64,000 nt of DNA. It comes from Cristatella mucedo (taxonomy: Eukaryota > Bryozoa > Phylactolaemata > Cristatellidae). The stretch spans positions 2,078,501 through 2,142,500 of the forward strand of contig WPIO01000009.1 in NCBI GenBank assembly GCA_009760855.2. Direction: 5' to 3'. A program made the translations under genes and the position numbers. The notes below the pieces were generated by a model that did not search any database, was not told the DNA's origin, and was given only the letters and a program-made list of their open reading frames with translations. Of this stretch, positions 44,935 to 58,559 are shown one piece after another. Position 1 is the stretch's first letter. The number at the start of each line of letters is the position of its first letter.

Positions 44935-45046
44935 AAACCGTAGGAAGAGGGACTTGGGCTAGGCTACAGCCTCCCATCGGAGGGGTCTGGCTAAAGGGGC
45001 GGGGGTGCACTGACGATAAACAAAGATGCAGTCGTTTAAACTCCTT
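44935..45046. repeat. Unclassified dispersed repeat R2, copy 1
   Basis: About 110 bp shared with 50279-50390 in the same orientation: TAGGAAGAGGGACTTGGGCT, GCTACAGCCTCCCAT, GGGTCTGGCTAAAGGG, GTGCACTGACGATAAAC and AAAGATGCAGTCGTTTAAAC. On the minus strand both copies read PFSQTP.MGGCS.A.VPLP, so the unit may come from an element with a reading frame, or this may be chance conservation of a recent repeat. Confidence 0.75.
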
Positions 45047-45291
45047 CGATTTACCAAGGCACTCGTTAGCCCTAAGAAAAAGTCACTGGCCCCTCCTGGG
45101 CGGGGGGAGGGGAGTAGTGCTGACGTTTGTCTACAAGTAGCTGCGCTCTTGCAGCAAAGCGACCGGAAGCAGTGTTTTTACACCCAATGCAATAATGCTC
45201 TTATGGGGGGGCGGAGCCGGGGTTTTTATGGGTGGGGGAACAAGACCCAAAGATCTTTACTTGGTGTGGGCAAGACCCTCAATTAAAAAAA
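45047..45291. other. Unassigned sequence
   Basis: Contains G-rich stretches; nothing recognised. Confidence 0.4.
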
Positions 45292-45462
45292 CTAGCTGAT
45301 TTAACAGCCTCTTTTTGTATAGCGACAGAAGAGCCTTTACGGCTATCATCACCGCTCGCAGTGGCGATAAAGGATCGCCCACCGCAGGAATCGAACCCAC
45401 GACCTCGGAAGCGAGGTCGTGAAAAGGAACCATCTTACCTAGTGTGCCTTCATGGCTCACCA
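45292..45462 (-). mobile_element. SINE-A, near-complete copy
   Basis: Minus strand: head with CACACTAGGTAAGATGGTTC, B box GGTTCGATTCC (45397-45387), GGGCGATCCTTTATCGCC, ACTGCGAGCGGTGATGATAG, CCGTAAAGGCTCTTCTGTCG and AAGAGGCTGTTAAATCAGCT. It is the clearest minus-strand copy and shows the whole module order. Confidence 0.83.
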
Positions 45463-45635
45463 AATGAAGTAAAAATTACAGCGGCCAAATGACAGCGCGC
45501 ATACTGACGGTCAGGAGGGCACAATTTCGTCTAGCAATGGTCAGGAGGGGGCGCGTGCATAGCGGCCGTCTCAGGTCGCTGCCGCCTCGCTGGGCTGCGC
45601 CCCCCCGGGGCTCAGCCGCCGCCGATCCCATATAT

Positions 45636-46154
<519 letters not shown>

Positions 46155-46345
46155 TAATAATAATAATAATAATACACTTGATAAAGCGCCCTCAGAGAAC
46201 TCAATCTCTTTCTAGGCACTTTACATTTGCTGCAAACGAAACGCGATCGAATGGGGGAGTAGTATCGTGCTTGATAAACGACAAGAATAACACGGTTAGG
46301 GGTGACATGCTAAGGGCCAGCATGCAAGTGTTCTTTAGAGGGCAA
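46155..46345 (-). mobile_element. LINE 3' end fragment
   Basis: Minus strand: (ATT)n edge, rc of AGAGATTGAGTTCTCTGAGG, GCAAATGTAAAGTGCC, then the 3' UTR with TTGCATGCTGGCCCTTAGCA and ATGTCACCCCTAACCGTG. No coding part. Confidence 0.82.
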
Positions 46346-46558
46346 ATTTCATTACTTTTTTTAAATGGGGCTAAACGTGTGTGTTAGATGGTCAATATGA
46401 AGAGGCTTCTGGACGGCGTGTCTCCGGTGCAAAGCTTCGAGCAAAGGTTCTGGTGCAAAGCTTCTCAAATGAGGACAAACTGTTATTCTTGGAAGGACTT
46501 AAGAGCTTCTCCGAGCGGCAGGCATTCAGCTCACGCATAGAGCTTCAAAAGCGCTTCT

Positions 46559-46712
<154 letters not shown>

Positions 46713-47861
46713 AGAGCCTACCAAGTTCTTAAACGGGGTTACACGAGCTTTTCCAGGGAGGCTGCAGCTTTTAGTTTAGATTGGGCTAAAAACTGACAAG
46801 AGCTAGGCTGCCTTCAGCCGATTTCGCATGCTTAGCAATCCGATTCTGTAAAGGACTGAGTAACTCGGCCGTGCACCCAGCCGCCGGTTCGGAGAGGGGG
46901 CGTTTGACTTGCATCGCGGTATTAGTTTCTGTAGGCTGCCACTTCCTGCCATTGAAGGAGTGGCTATGAGGGGGCGTTGATGGCTGGCTGTCGCAGCTCC
47001 GGAAGACAGGGGCCGGGAGAAGCTTTTTAGTCTTGCCACTCTTAGCGACAGTGGTGTATTCGGGTGTCAGCTGGCAATGCGACCACAAATCTCCGTTCGA
47101 CCCAAGCACACGGGTACTTTCACATGCAAGTTTAGCCCCACCTGAAGCTCTAAGTGTCCACCTGGCTAGTTCGAAGGCAATCAATCTTTGGTGCCATGCC
47201 TAGGGAGGATTCCGACGGGAGATGCCGAGCACGTCATTGGCAAACAAGTTGCTTTAATAAAAATAGCCGAAAAAGTCGTAAAAGCCCACGTTCGAGCGAA
47301 GAAACTCTTGCAGGCTAACGACGAAGGCTGCTAGTCGTGCTGCGACCACGGCCGTGTAGCCGAAAAGTCACTTCGGGTCGGGGAGAACAATGGACGTGCA
47401 TCTCGACTTTCGAAGCTCTGACAGGAAGGAGGACATGCATGCGAGCAAGGGAGATAGGCTGGAGTATGTGAACCGGCGGCCTTCCACGTGAGCTGGGAGC
47501 CGTGCAGGGGGTGGGGGGGGGGGGGGGGAGGTGATAAATGCATGGAGTCTTCACCTGCTCTCATTGGATAGTAGATGGAAGAGCCGTGGTTGCCGCGGTG
47601 GGGGGCCGGCGAGGTGAAGTGAAGAGCAGCAGGGATCGACACGACTAGGGCTTGCTGCTGAAAAAGTGGGGCTGCTGTGAGTGGTGACTGCTTAGCTTTC
47701 TTTAGACACGATTGGCTGAGAAGGAGGGGGAGGGAGAAGACCAGCGTGAAAATGAGAGTGACTCAACTTTGGACGGCGATGCAACGATACGGTGACCATT
47801 ACAACCTTTCCTCAGCACATATCCATGCAATGGCAGCCTGGGCTGAGGTTCGAAAGTAGCA
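46713..47861. other. Unassigned sequence with a G run
   Basis: No gene recognised. A run of GTGGGGGGG...GGAGG at about 47507-47531 is one of the longest G tracts in the window. Confidence 0.45.
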
Positions 47862-48160
47862 AAATCAGCAGCAACAGCCGCAGCTGTGGCTTCGGCGGCA
47901 GCAGTGGCAGCAGCAGCAGCAGCCGCAGCAGCAGCAGCAGCAGCAGCAGCGGGCGGCGGTGGCAGCCACAGGGAATCAGCCAGACTTTTGGATCGCTTCT
48001 GCATCATTTGATTTGATTGGAGCAGCTGGCTCTCGAGTTTGCTGGAAAGGAGTGACTTGCAGGGAGCGATGCTGTTGCTGCAGCAGCTGTTGCTGCTGCT
48101 TTTGAAAGTGCTGCAGCAGCAGGCGCTGCAGGTGTTGCAGCTACTACTGCTACTGCTCTG
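47862..48160. repeat. CAG/CTG-rich trinucleotide tracts
   Basis: Interrupted (CAG)n with CCGCAG and GGCAG units at 47868-47952, then (CTG)/(TGCAGC) tracts at 48068-48160. Complementary CAG and CTG tracts on one strand could form a long hairpin. Confidence 0.8.
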
Positions 48161-48557
48161 CTAGTGCTGTCGCCACGGATGCCAGCCACCTGAACCTTAG
48201 TCCCATGCTGTCAGCTGTCAGCTAAGTGTGGCCAGGCCTGCCAGATCAATCTGACACAGGTGGTTAGTGGCAGGCATGCCTAGTTTAGCTAGCTCTCAGG
48301 CTGTCTGCTGCCGACACCATAATGACTCGGCCACAGCTGGCCAGCAATGGTCAATTGTTAGTGCTTCACTGGTCGCTCTAGCAGCCACAGCTACAGCCCA
48401 CAAGCTGTGATTGGGGCCTCGTGAACCGCGAACTGAACGCCGATTGACCGCCCAAGACGACGAATTGGCAGCACGAGAGAGTCAGCACCGAAGTGCAGCT
48501 CCAGAAAGGAGAGGATCGCAAGCTGCTGAGCTCAGGGTTTGAGCATAGGAATGATGA
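48161..48557. other. Unassigned sequence
   Basis: Nothing recognised. Confidence 0.45.
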
Positions 48558-48652
48558 AATCATGCTTCCTTTACAGCATATGTAACATGCCTAGAAAGCG
48601 ATTGTGTTTTCTGATTGGCACTGTACACATGTATTATTATTATTATTATTAT
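48558..48652 (+). repeat. Diverged LINE 3' tail
   Basis: ATCATGCTTCCTTTACAGCA, TATGTAACATGCCTAGAAAG, CGATTGTGTTTTCTG and (ATT)n. An older copy of the subfamily I tail. Confidence 0.7.
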
Positions 48653-49352
48653 GGAGTGTGAGCAGGGCAGCCAAACAGCCCTTTCACGGCTGTCGTCTAT
48701 CTAGTCTATGTAGTCTAGTCGGAGCATCGCTGATACAAAAAGAAAAAAGAAACGCTCGAGTAGAGCAAACAGCAATAGCGCCTGGATTCGCTACCCCTCT
48801 GCGTAGAAACCAGTCCCTCCTGTCTCCATATGCACAGTACAGCTAAGAGTGCATGGAAGTGTCTTGGGTCACAATTTACACCTCATTCGTTATTGCTTGC
48901 CACTGACAGCTGTCTTTTTCAAAAAGTCTTGCCTTGCTTGGAAGCCGCCAGAGTGCTTGGAAGCCGCCAGCATCCAGAAGCTAGGACAACTCTCCAGGCT
49001 TGTAACTCAAGCCTTTGCCTGCACGCATAAGAATCAATCGAGAAAGGCTGTAAGAGTGAGCCCGTGCAGCCAGTCAATTGTCCAGGCACTTGCGGTGGCA
49101 TTTCGGGGATGCTTAGTTTTGCTTGTCCAGCATTGCTCGTCCAGCATTGCTCTCCAGAGTCGACGGCTCGGTAGTGAGATGAGATCGTCCCTGCTCCGGA
49201 AATGACCGTCGGCTGTTCTATTGAATACGACTAGTGCGACCATTGTCGGCACCAACCGTGTCAGCTTCGGCTGTGTTCCCAAGAGCCCAGACAAAAAAGG
49301 ATCCACGAGATCGTGCTGCCACACCACGCACAGCACCGGCGCTGCTCGAGCA
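48653..49352. other. Unassigned sequence
   Basis: No gene recognised. Short local duplications occur, for example GCTTGGAAGCCGCCAG (about 48936-48969) and TTGCTCGTCCAGCA (about 49133-49148). Confidence 0.45.
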
Positions 49353-49353
49353 T

Positions 49354-49418
<65 letters not shown>

Positions 49419-49505
49419 CACACGCACACACGCACACGCACACACGCACACGCACACACACACACACGCACAAACACACACACACCCACCTGCACACACG
49501 CATGC
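49353..49505. repeat. (CA)n microsatellite
   Basis: About 150 bp of CA, pure in the first half and with CACG interruptions in the second. Confidence 0.96.
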
Positions 49506-49663
49506 ACACCCACACCACCAACACATGTGTCGGTATGAAAACGAGGCAGAGATAAAGGCAGATATAGAGGTGAGACATGGTGGGGGTCTGACAGAGAACC
49601 AAGAACCAAGGAAACAAGAGAAACAGACCAACAGGGCAGAGGCTAGATATAAAAAAATGGAGG

Positions 49664-50278
<615 letters not shown>

Positions 50279-50390
50279 CATTAGGAAGAGGGACTTTGGC
50301 TCTGCTACAGCCTCCCATGAAAGGGGTCTGGCTAAAGGGTTGGGGCTGCACTGACGCTAAACAAAGATGCAGTCGTTTAAACGCCTCCTC
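50279..50390. repeat. Unclassified dispersed repeat R2, copy 2
   Basis: Matches 44935-45046 in the same orientation: TAGGAAGAGGGACTTTGGCT, GCTACAGCCTCCCATGAAAG, GGGTCTGGCTAAAGGG, TGCACTGACGCTAAAC and AAAGATGCAGTCGTTTAAAC. Confidence 0.75.
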
Positions 50391-50763
50391 CTCCTTTATG
50401 GAGTTACTGATAGAGATACAACCAAAAAACCCCTGTGTGTGCTCGTGCCTCCAGCCTCGGCCTGTAGGTCGGAGTCACGTGACAAGTGTGCCAGGGCACT
50501 GCCGGGCTCGTTGCACTACAAGCGGCAGGCTCTGCCACTTGCTTATGACAGCACGCACAAGTCAACCGACGAGATCGGAGCTTCAATCGACAAGATTGGT
50601 CTCTCTAAATGCTTTTTCTAGGAATATTAATATCTCATCTCGACTAGTAAAAGCGAGAAAATCTGTCCTTCCCTCCGTCGAGCCGAAAGACGGCGAACCT
50701 CAGTCAGTCACACGGCAAGCTGGCGCAGTGTTGTCTTCCGTGCCGGAGCAACTGACTCAGCCG

Positions 50764-50928
50764 TGATGGCACACTTGGTGAAGCGGTTGCTTTCACGACC
50801 TCGGTGCCGACGTTGTGGGTTTAAAGCCTGAAGTGGGCGATCCTTAATTGCTGCTGCAAGTGGTGGAGATACTGCCGTAAAGGCTCTTCTGTCGCTTTAC
50901 AAAGGAGGTTGTTAGCTCAGGTAGTATT
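50764..50928 (+). mobile_element. SINE-A copy
   Basis: Head GATGGCACACTTGGTGAAGC, B-box-like GTGGGTTTAAAGCCTGAAG, GGGCGATCCTTAATTGC, CTGCAAGTGGTGGAG, then TAAAGGCTCTTCTGTCGC and GGAGGTTGTTAGCTCAGG. The B box is mutated (GGTTTAAAGCC), so the copy is probably silent. Confidence 0.77.
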
Positions 50929-51039
50929 TACTTTTCAGCGAAGTGAGTCCATAGACAGTGAGCTGCTCGTAGCGATTCGTAGGAGCCTTTGACCTTTGAG
51001 CTTTATGGAAGCACAATCGTGTCTGCTGGCAATCTGTGT

Positions 51040-51184
51040 CTTAGCCCAGGGGTGAGTTGCTGACACTTCACGACTCATGTCACAGGTTCGAGCTCAGAAG
51101 CAGCAGGCAGCCTTCTATTGCCTACTGCAAGTAGAGTTGATAGCTGCTGAGGCACGTCTGCTGCTATAGTTGAATCAGCTGCAG
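51040..51184 (+). mobile_element. SINE-A copy
   Basis: Head GTCTTAGCCCAGGGGTGAG, B-box-like CAGGTTCGAGCTCAGAAGC, CCTACTGCAAGTAGAGTTGA, then TCTGCTGCTATAGTTGAATC. The ATGAGGC part of the 3' module is deleted. It is the second copy within 300 bp in the same orientation. Confidence 0.75.
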
Positions 51185-51429
51185 ACCGTTTCACCGTCTT
51201 CTTTACCTCCCCCCCCTGTTTGCCGTCCAGTACTTACTTCGGGAACTGCTTTGCGGCAGAAGTGACATGAAGGTGAGTCTATTTCTACAATTTAAGTGGA
51301 GCCTATCACTTCAGAATACGGATCCACACATGCACATGATCCCGTGAACTCGCTTCCACCCGCCGAATGCACGCACGCACACGATGCCTCTCTTGCAGCT
51401 CTTGCGTACAATAACACAGTTACAGAGTT

Positions 51430-51985
<556 letters not shown>

Positions 51986-52329
51986 ACCCGCTAGCCATAC
52001 GCACACCATACAGGAACACTAGTTCTGAGCCATAATACTAAAGAAGCTGAGGGGTAATCCTGAGCTGCGAATATGACTTGGCTGCTCTCTAGCAAGCAGT
52101 GCGCCATATATTCATAGGTTATCTTTGCTAATGACTGCTTATTCTGGGCTACCCAAATAAATGTTCATACTTCCACCCTTCAGCTGTGACCATCGTGACC
52201 AAAAAATGATTGAGGTAAAAGTTAATGGCATGACAGAAGATTTTACTTGCCAAGTCATTCCCTGCCTTTTAGATATTACTAGAGAACCTCTGGGAGCCTC
52301 GTTGGATATATAATGCATCGACCAGTTAG
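51986..52329. other. Unassigned sequence
   Basis: Nothing recognised. Confidence 0.45.
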
Positions 52330-53175
52330 ATAATAATAATACATTTGTTATAGCGCCCTCAGAGAACTCAATCTCTTTCGAGGCACTTTACATTTGCTGC
52401 AAAGCAAGCACGATCGAATGGTTAATGGTAACATGCTCCATGACAATAAGTGTTACATGGTTAGAGGTGACATGCACCAGGGTCAGCATGCAAATATGGT
52501 TAGTGGCAGCATGCACAGTGTCAGCTCGCATAAGCAACACAAAAGACGAATCACATGGACCAAATAAATACTGTGATAAATAGATGCACGTTTAGCTTCT
52601 TTTAAGAGTGATCAACTCAGGAGATGTGGTGATGCCAGTAGGAAGTGAGCTATAGGTTTTGGGAGCATACGAACAAAGGCTCGGACTCCAAAGGATTTGA
52701 GGTTTGTACGAGGTATAGGTAGACGATTAGATTCCGAAAAGTGGCTGGTCCAATGCATAGCCTAGTGGGGGAGTAGATCTGATAGGTAGGCTGGAGCCAA
52801 AGAATAAAGGGACCTAAAAGTAAGTGACAGAACCTTGGAATCGATGCGCTACTTCTCTGGGAATCGTGCAGGTCGGCGAGAAGTGGTGAGATGCGGCAAC
52901 TGTGATGCTAACGATAGACAAGCCTAGCTACAGAGTTTTGCACCAGCTGTAAGCGCCTGATGGCATAGGCCGGTAGACCAGCAAGCAGTGAGTTACAGAA
53001 GTCAAAACGGGATTTCACAGATGCATGGACCAATTTAAATGTAGTATCCCTGTCTAAACAAGCCTGAATTTTAGCAATGTTAAGTAGCTGTAAGTAGGCA
53101 GACTTGACTGTCGAGCTGATGTGGTTGCCTAGCGAAAGGTCAATTTGGAACAGGACGCCTAGATTTTTTCCACCC
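52330..53175 (-). pseudogene. LINE C-terminal half with tail
   Basis: Minus strand: (ATT)n and tail at the left (rc of AGAGATTGAGTTCTCTGAGG), the 3' UTR, decayed C-terminal coding sequence, then LLAGLPAYAIRRLQLVQNSV, LDRDTTFKLVHASV, STVKSAYLQLLNIAKIQA and KNLGVLFQIDLSLGNHI up to the truncation near 53165. The coding part is broken, but the order matches the element at 11560-12710. Confidence 0.87.
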
Positions 53176-53307
53176 ATTATAGAGACAAAACAATGAGCAC
53201 ACATATTGGTATATTTATAAGAATATCAGGGCTTGTACGAATGCTACCTGCGTCAAGTGATGCTGTTAAAGCAAAAGTTGAACTACAGAGACTATAACAG
53301 CTTCTTT

Positions 53308-53455
53308 CCTTCTGGGGTAAGATGCTTTCACTCATGACCAAGGTCGTGGGCTCAGGTCCCGCAGCAGGCAATACTTTACTTCCCACTGCGAGTGGGGTGA
53401 TAGCCACCCAGGCTATTCTATCGATACATCAATAAGGCTGTTGAATCATCCAAAC
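53308..53455 (+). mobile_element. SINE-A copy
   Basis: Head TTCTGGGGTAAGATGCTTTC, B-box-like CGTGGGCTCAGGTCCCGCAG, CACTGCGAGTGGGGTGATAG, then CATCAATAAGGCTGTTGAAT. B box mutated. Confidence 0.72.
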
Positions 53456-55104
53456 TTTGCCTTTTACCTTTGCCATCGTTCTTTGTCGGGCTCACAGTAA
53501 GTTGGTCGATATTGCTATGGATAGATCTGAACAGTGGCTCATGGGTAGCGAGCGTGTTCAGCCATGAGAGACCGGTAGAGAAATCATGCAAGGCTGGCTT
53601 CCGGTCTACCCGCTTTGGTGCCGGCTAACTAGCTGCTGCAAGTGTGAACCTGAGCCTGGTCACACGTGCGTGAATCCCTTACCACCTGCCCCCCCCCCCG
53701 AGGCTTGGGTCAATATCAGCTGCGATTCGTGCTTGCACGGCGCATCTATATGGTCACAGATTGCGGAAGGCCCCAGACGAGCTCCGGGTTACGTTTCCAT
53801 CACTGCCTTCTAAGCTCGAGAGCTGCAGAGGCTTCGTCAGTACAATCGTCACATGTCAGTCCGGCACCGAGGCAAAGAGTGCGATCTCGGCCTCGCTTCA
53901 CCCAGCCCCTCCCTGGCAGAGAGTCTCAGGTGGCATCACGGTCAGCAGCAGCAGCTGAGCGTGCAAATGCCAGCTTGGGCTAGGGTGACACAGCGGAAGC
54001 AGGAGCAGGAGGAGCAGAAGCAGGAGGAGCAGAATCAAGAGCAGGAGCAGCAGGAGCATGCAGTGCTGCCACGCACACAAGCTGGCAGACAGACAGACAG
54101 GCTCGAGAGCCAAGGCACACATTCAGGTATGGTCGGGAATCGGGCTGAGCCTTCGATCGGGTTTAAATATTGCCGGCTGGTTGAGGCTCAGCATAGGGGG
54201 AGGGGTAGCACGGATCGCTGTCATTGTGGCCGGCAGCTCTTGCCAAGAGACATAAACCTAGTTTCGATTGGCGTTAGGTAGAAGCTGCTTACCCAATTCC
54301 TGTGCTACGGCGTCAACGATGTCAACGGTGGAAGGGGGGGTAGGGGTAGGGGGTAGGGGGCTCTTGCTTGCTCTTCCACCTGCTGATCCTCCTCAAGAGG
54401 GGGCCATTCTGACCGGCCCCAAGCACAATCGACTGAGAGAGCTGAGAGGCAGTGGTCTAGCCACTGTGAGGGATACACAGTTGGCAACAGCTGTTCGGCC
54501 GAGGCAGCTGAGTTGCCATGGTAACATAATGGTTACAGACCCGGTAGCTATTCGAAACAGCAGTTGCTTGCACATTAGGACTCGGCTGGCTGGAGGCTTC
54601 CAAGAACAAGTCTGCTCTCCTTTTTTGTGTGTTGTGCTTGATTTGCAGTTAATATTTTTCATCCCGACCTGACTGACGTGCAGCGTTGCAGCTCAGCGGT
54701 CCAGCACAGCAGCAGCAGCAGCAGCAGCAGCAGAGGCTCGAATGGACAGCACGTGCTCTCTTTCTCTTTTTCTTTGCCTCGGCTTCAATTTCCATGTCCA
54801 GTATGGGCAATGGATGGCAAGTCATTGCAATTGCTAACGGATTTATGTAGCATAAGCAAGTGGAAAATGTCGTCTACATATGCGCACCGACGAGCTGTGT
54901 GTAGGGATGGCGGGTAGTCGGCTCTGGAATAACTAGAGCAGAGAGCAGAGAGCAGAGCAGAGGTGGATGACAAGTCCAGGTCAGCGTGCTGTGAGATTCG
55001 ATAAGAAATTTCTTACTTGAACGATTCGTCCCCCTGGAGGGCTCTAACGATGCATGCAAACCAGATGCAGCTGCATATTCTTGGACGCTGACAGGTTTCA
55101 TTTT
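53456..55104. other. Unassigned sequence with small trinucleotide tracts
   Basis: No gene recognised. It contains AGCAGGAGGAGCAGAAG-type repeats at about 53997-54056, a poly-C run near 53690, a G-rich GGGTAGGGGTAGGGGGTAGG tract near 54336, and (CAG)7 near 54708-54731. Confidence 0.45.
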
Positions 55105-55420
55105 GCATGTGTGACCTGACCACATTTAAAAATATTTTAAAAACACACCTATTTAGGACAGCATTTAGTGGGTCCCTGTGATTCGTCCTTGATGTGCTTA
55201 TGCGTGCTGACACTGTGCATGCTGCCACTAACCACATTTGCATGCTGACCCTGTGCATGTCACCCCTAACCATGTTATTCATTTTGTTTGTTTGTCAAGC
55301 ATGATTTTAATCACCATTCAATTGCATCCCTTTGCAGCAAATGTAAAGCGCCTAGAGAGAGAGAGAGATTAAGTTCTCTGAGGGCGCTTTATCAAGTGCA
55401 TTATTATTATTATTATTAAC
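55105..55420 (+). mobile_element. 5'-truncated LINE 3' end with early GA expansion
   Basis: ACCTGACCACATTTAAAAAT (end of the coding region), the CATGCTGACCCTGTGCATGT 3' UTR, and a tail GCGCCTAGAGAGAGAGAGAG, ATTAAGTTCTCTGAGGGCGC, (ATT)n. The hairpin arm that normally reads AAAGAGATT has become AGAGAGAGAGAGATT. Little diverged otherwise. Confidence 0.88.
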
Positions 55421-55879
55421 CACCCAGAGCTTGCATTGCATCACCACCAGCTAGCTAAGCTGCTGGCTGCATTTGCTCAGACCGTCCTGCTGTGGGGCAA
55501 GGTGCTCCGGTTGGCCGACAAGTCGCAGCTCGGCAGTGCCTTGCAGTGTTGTCACACTTGACCGAAGGAGCAAATTGAAGTGCTGTCAACGTGCCACCAA
55601 TTGCTAGACACTTTCACACTAAATGCCTTCTTCGGTGGCTCCCCACAATTGCCAGGGTGCCATTTGCAGTGGCAGAGTTGGCAGGCTGACCACAGTCCAA
55701 ATCTGGCTCTTCATGCCAAAGTGCTTGCCACGAACCCTGGCTCACCTTCTCGGCGATGGCACTTCCGACCTGGACACTGCAGTGACTTGTCCCAGCGGCC
55801 GATCGTGAGTGTGCCGGTGTGCCGGTGGCATGCCCAAGCAATGCGAAATAGGTCTTCAGTGTAAGAGTACGATCTTGCT
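55421..55879. other. Unassigned sequence with a protein-like open stretch
   Basis: A + strand frame from about 55429 reads ELALHHHQLAKLLAAFAQT and continues to KSQLGSALQCCHT, then a TGA at 55559. A second open frame follows (55580-55864). No family is recognised and no donor was found, so this is not called as a gene. Confidence 0.35.
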
Positions 55880-56225
55880 TGCTCCTGTTTCTTCCCTTCC
55901 CTCTCCTACTTCTCCCCCTTCCTTCCTCCCTTCCTCCCTCCCTCTCCCTCTCTCTCTTCCTCTCCTTATCCCATCTTTCCCCTCAATCCCACTCTCTCTC
56001 TCTCTCTCTCCTCTCCCTCTTTCTCCCCTTCCCCTCTCTCCTCATTTCCCCTAAAAGAAACTGCTTCCCTCTCTTTCCTCTGTTCTGCTCTCTATCTCTC
56101 TCTCCACTCCCTCTCTTTCCCTTCTTCTTCTCCCCCTTATTGATCTCTCTCTCTCTCTCCTCCCCTTCTCTCTTTCTCCCCTTTCTCTTGTTGCCCATCT
56201 CCATATCTCTCCATCTCTTTCTTGT
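55880..56225. repeat. Polypyrimidine (CT-rich) tract
   Basis: About 345 bp almost free of purines, made of CCCTTCC, TCTCTC and CCTCCC blocks without a fixed period. Such tracts can form triplex (H-DNA). Confidence 0.9.
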
Positions 56226-56639
56226 GAGCCGAACCGGACTCGTGCCACCCACCACTTCTGGAGTCAAACGGGCCGGATTCCGGATCTCGATCGCGGCAGT
56301 TAAGATCGACAATACGCCAGCTCACTGAGGAAGTGGAGGCTGCTACATGCTGCTGCTGCAACTCTAACAGTCCACGAAAAGACTCAGTTCCTAGAAAGTG
56401 GCAAGCGCCTTTAACGCGGCACCGAAATCGAGGCGCCGGTTTGCATGCGGTCGTTTCACTTCCCCCTGGGCAGTTGAGTCTGCTGCTGCTCTGTCAGTCT
56501 GTCAAAATCGTCAGCAACTCGTTTGATCGTCGATGTCGACGTGACATGGGTGATAGTCTTTTTCTTCCATTTCTACTCTTTGGCATCATATAGGGTCATA
56601 GCGTGCCAACTGCTTACATTATGGCTCCCACAAGAACGA

Positions 56640-56792
56640 ACATGCTCACCAATGGCAAAGTAAAAAGTCAAGGCCGGTTCAGCCGAAAAAAAGGCCTCAC
56701 GTGCTATCATTTGCAATGGCAGAGTGCATGTTGTGGGAGTCGAAAACACGACCCAGGTAGTGAAATGTGAGCACCAAGCGACTACAGAAGAT
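56640..56792 (-). mobile_element. Diverged SINE-A copy
   Basis: Minus strand: head GTCGCTTGGTGCTCACATTT, B-box-like GTGTTTTCGACTCCCACAAC, body CCATTGCAAATGATAGCACG and TGAGGCCTTTTTTTCGGCTG. A strongly diverged member. Confidence 0.55.
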
Positions 56793-58414
56793 GAGCGGCA
56801 TGAGAATAAAACTGACAAAAGTTTACTGTGATTTGCTTAGAAATTATATCAATTGCTTGCATGACTACCGAGACCTTCCCAGAGATGATGTGGCAGCTAA
56901 GAGCCAAGCAAGTTTATGTCATAGCAATGAGCTAAATACCCCCCCCCCCGACCGATGAGTTCCTCCTATGGAGAACCTGGTAACAGCAACAACTATTGGT
57001 GTGGATGACTTTAAACCAACATATTCAAATGGCCATAGGCTCTAGAGTACAACACCACAGGCTGGTCTCCTGAGATCCGGATGTTTGAGCATACCAAGGT
57101 TAAGGAGATTTTGCCTTTTACTGTATCTCAGCACCCGTCGTCCCCTACCAGATAGAGTAACATAGCTAGATGTTTGTTTGACTCAATGCTACATATAAAT
57201 CGCACGAAGTTTAGCCTTTTAGGAGCTTAGATTGACCAAGCAGCCATAGAGCTAGCCTAGTGAAATAGCAGCAGGCTAGATCAGCCGGTGTTATTTCTGC
57301 CAAAATATTAACGTACTCAAGTGTCTGAATGCTGCAATTAGCAGTTGTGTAATTAGGGCTGATTCGGATGGCCACAGATTTAGTAGGGTAGAAACTGAGC
57401 CTTCAGGTCGATTCAGGCTCGCATTCAACCGGCCCTAGGATTTTTCCAATCGGCTGACACCATGCTGCTGCAGTGCATCCACAATAGTTTTTGGGAGGGA
57501 AGGTCAGATAATAAGTCAAAAGTTTCAGGTTGCCATCACCAAAAATGTACTCACACACAATGCTATAAAACAATGCAGTCACCAAGCCATCAGTGATTAT
57601 GATACAAACTTTCTGAGTAAGGCCATCAACCACTATAATAAGCTAGGTTTATCGAGCACAGTTATTTACCTCAATTTACATTAAGCCTTTAGTGTGATAT
57701 AAAATATAGGATTTATAAGCGACAGACCTGTACAAATAAAACATGCCTGTTATTCTTCAGGAAGGCTTACTAAATAAACTCGAATCATGGAATCTGCATA
57801 TTTGCATATATAGCTGTAAAGTGCGATCCCATTGCTGAAATTGAACATGCTTTGCTGTGCCCGCCTTTTGTTAAGGAATAGACATGCATAGATAGAATCT
57901 GCCAGTGATCCTTCCCGGGAGGGGGAGGGGCTTACTGTACAGTTAATATACATTTAAAGCTCGTCGGCACATCTGAACGTTCCATAAATACAACTCAATG
58001 CTTAGCTGCTACCTAGCACTGATGAATACATTTCCTAAAATTTGATTCAAGTTCGTTTAGTAAGAAAATTAGTAAATGTAATAATGAAATAAACGGTTTT
58101 TCCTTCAACACTCATTTTGCTGCCACATTAGCTAAGAACTCTAAACTTGGCAATCGGGGAGGCGAGCTCACAGATAGGTCAGCGGGCACTCGGGCCGGCC
58201 TTCCAAAGCGAAGGTGAGTTTTCCATAATTTTTCACAGGCGAAGGCCATGTAAAGCCTGCGGTTTATGTCACCACAATGGACCAGTGAGTTTTCCATGAA
58301 ATGAATTTGGAACAAGAACGGAGCAGAGCGAGCAGAGTATCAGCGTACGTATGTCGCAGACAACGACGGGAAAATTAAGCAACAGATGAAGCCACTTGGC
58401 GTAGCTCGGCGTAG
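56793..58414. other. Unassigned, AT-richer sequence
   Basis: No recognised gene. One good + strand donor (GCGAAG/GTGAGT, exon end 58211) has no recognised exon behind it. A poly-C run lies at about 56940-56948. Confidence 0.4.
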
Positions 58415-58551
58415 CTGAAAGGAAATGCTGAGCTCGATACACTCTGCAACAGGAAGAGACAGCAGGAAGAAGTGCAGGAGCTCCATGCCATCAAGCTCAG
58501 AGAACGCCTCACTTATGACAAGGTCGAAAAGAAACTGAAAAGAGACTGAAG
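58415..58551 (+). other. Possible coding segment with coiled-coil character
   Basis: The + strand frame from CTG at 58415 to TGA at 58547 reads LKGNAELDTLCNRKRQQEEV, then QELHAIKLRERLTYDKVEKK and LKRD. It is highly charged with heptad-like spacing, unlike its neighbours. It is bounded by a possible acceptor (GCTCGGCGTAG) and a good donor (CTGAAG/GTAAGAT, GT at 58552), but the in-frame TGA lies just before that donor. It could be a last-exon end, an exon relic or chance. No family recognised. Confidence 0.25.
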
Positions 58552-58559
58552 GTAAGATT

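Noticed and set aside
55429-55864. Protein-like frame ELALHHHQLAKLLAAFAQT and a second ORF after a stop
   Set aside because: Interrupted by TGA, no splice donor, no recognisable family; too weak to call.
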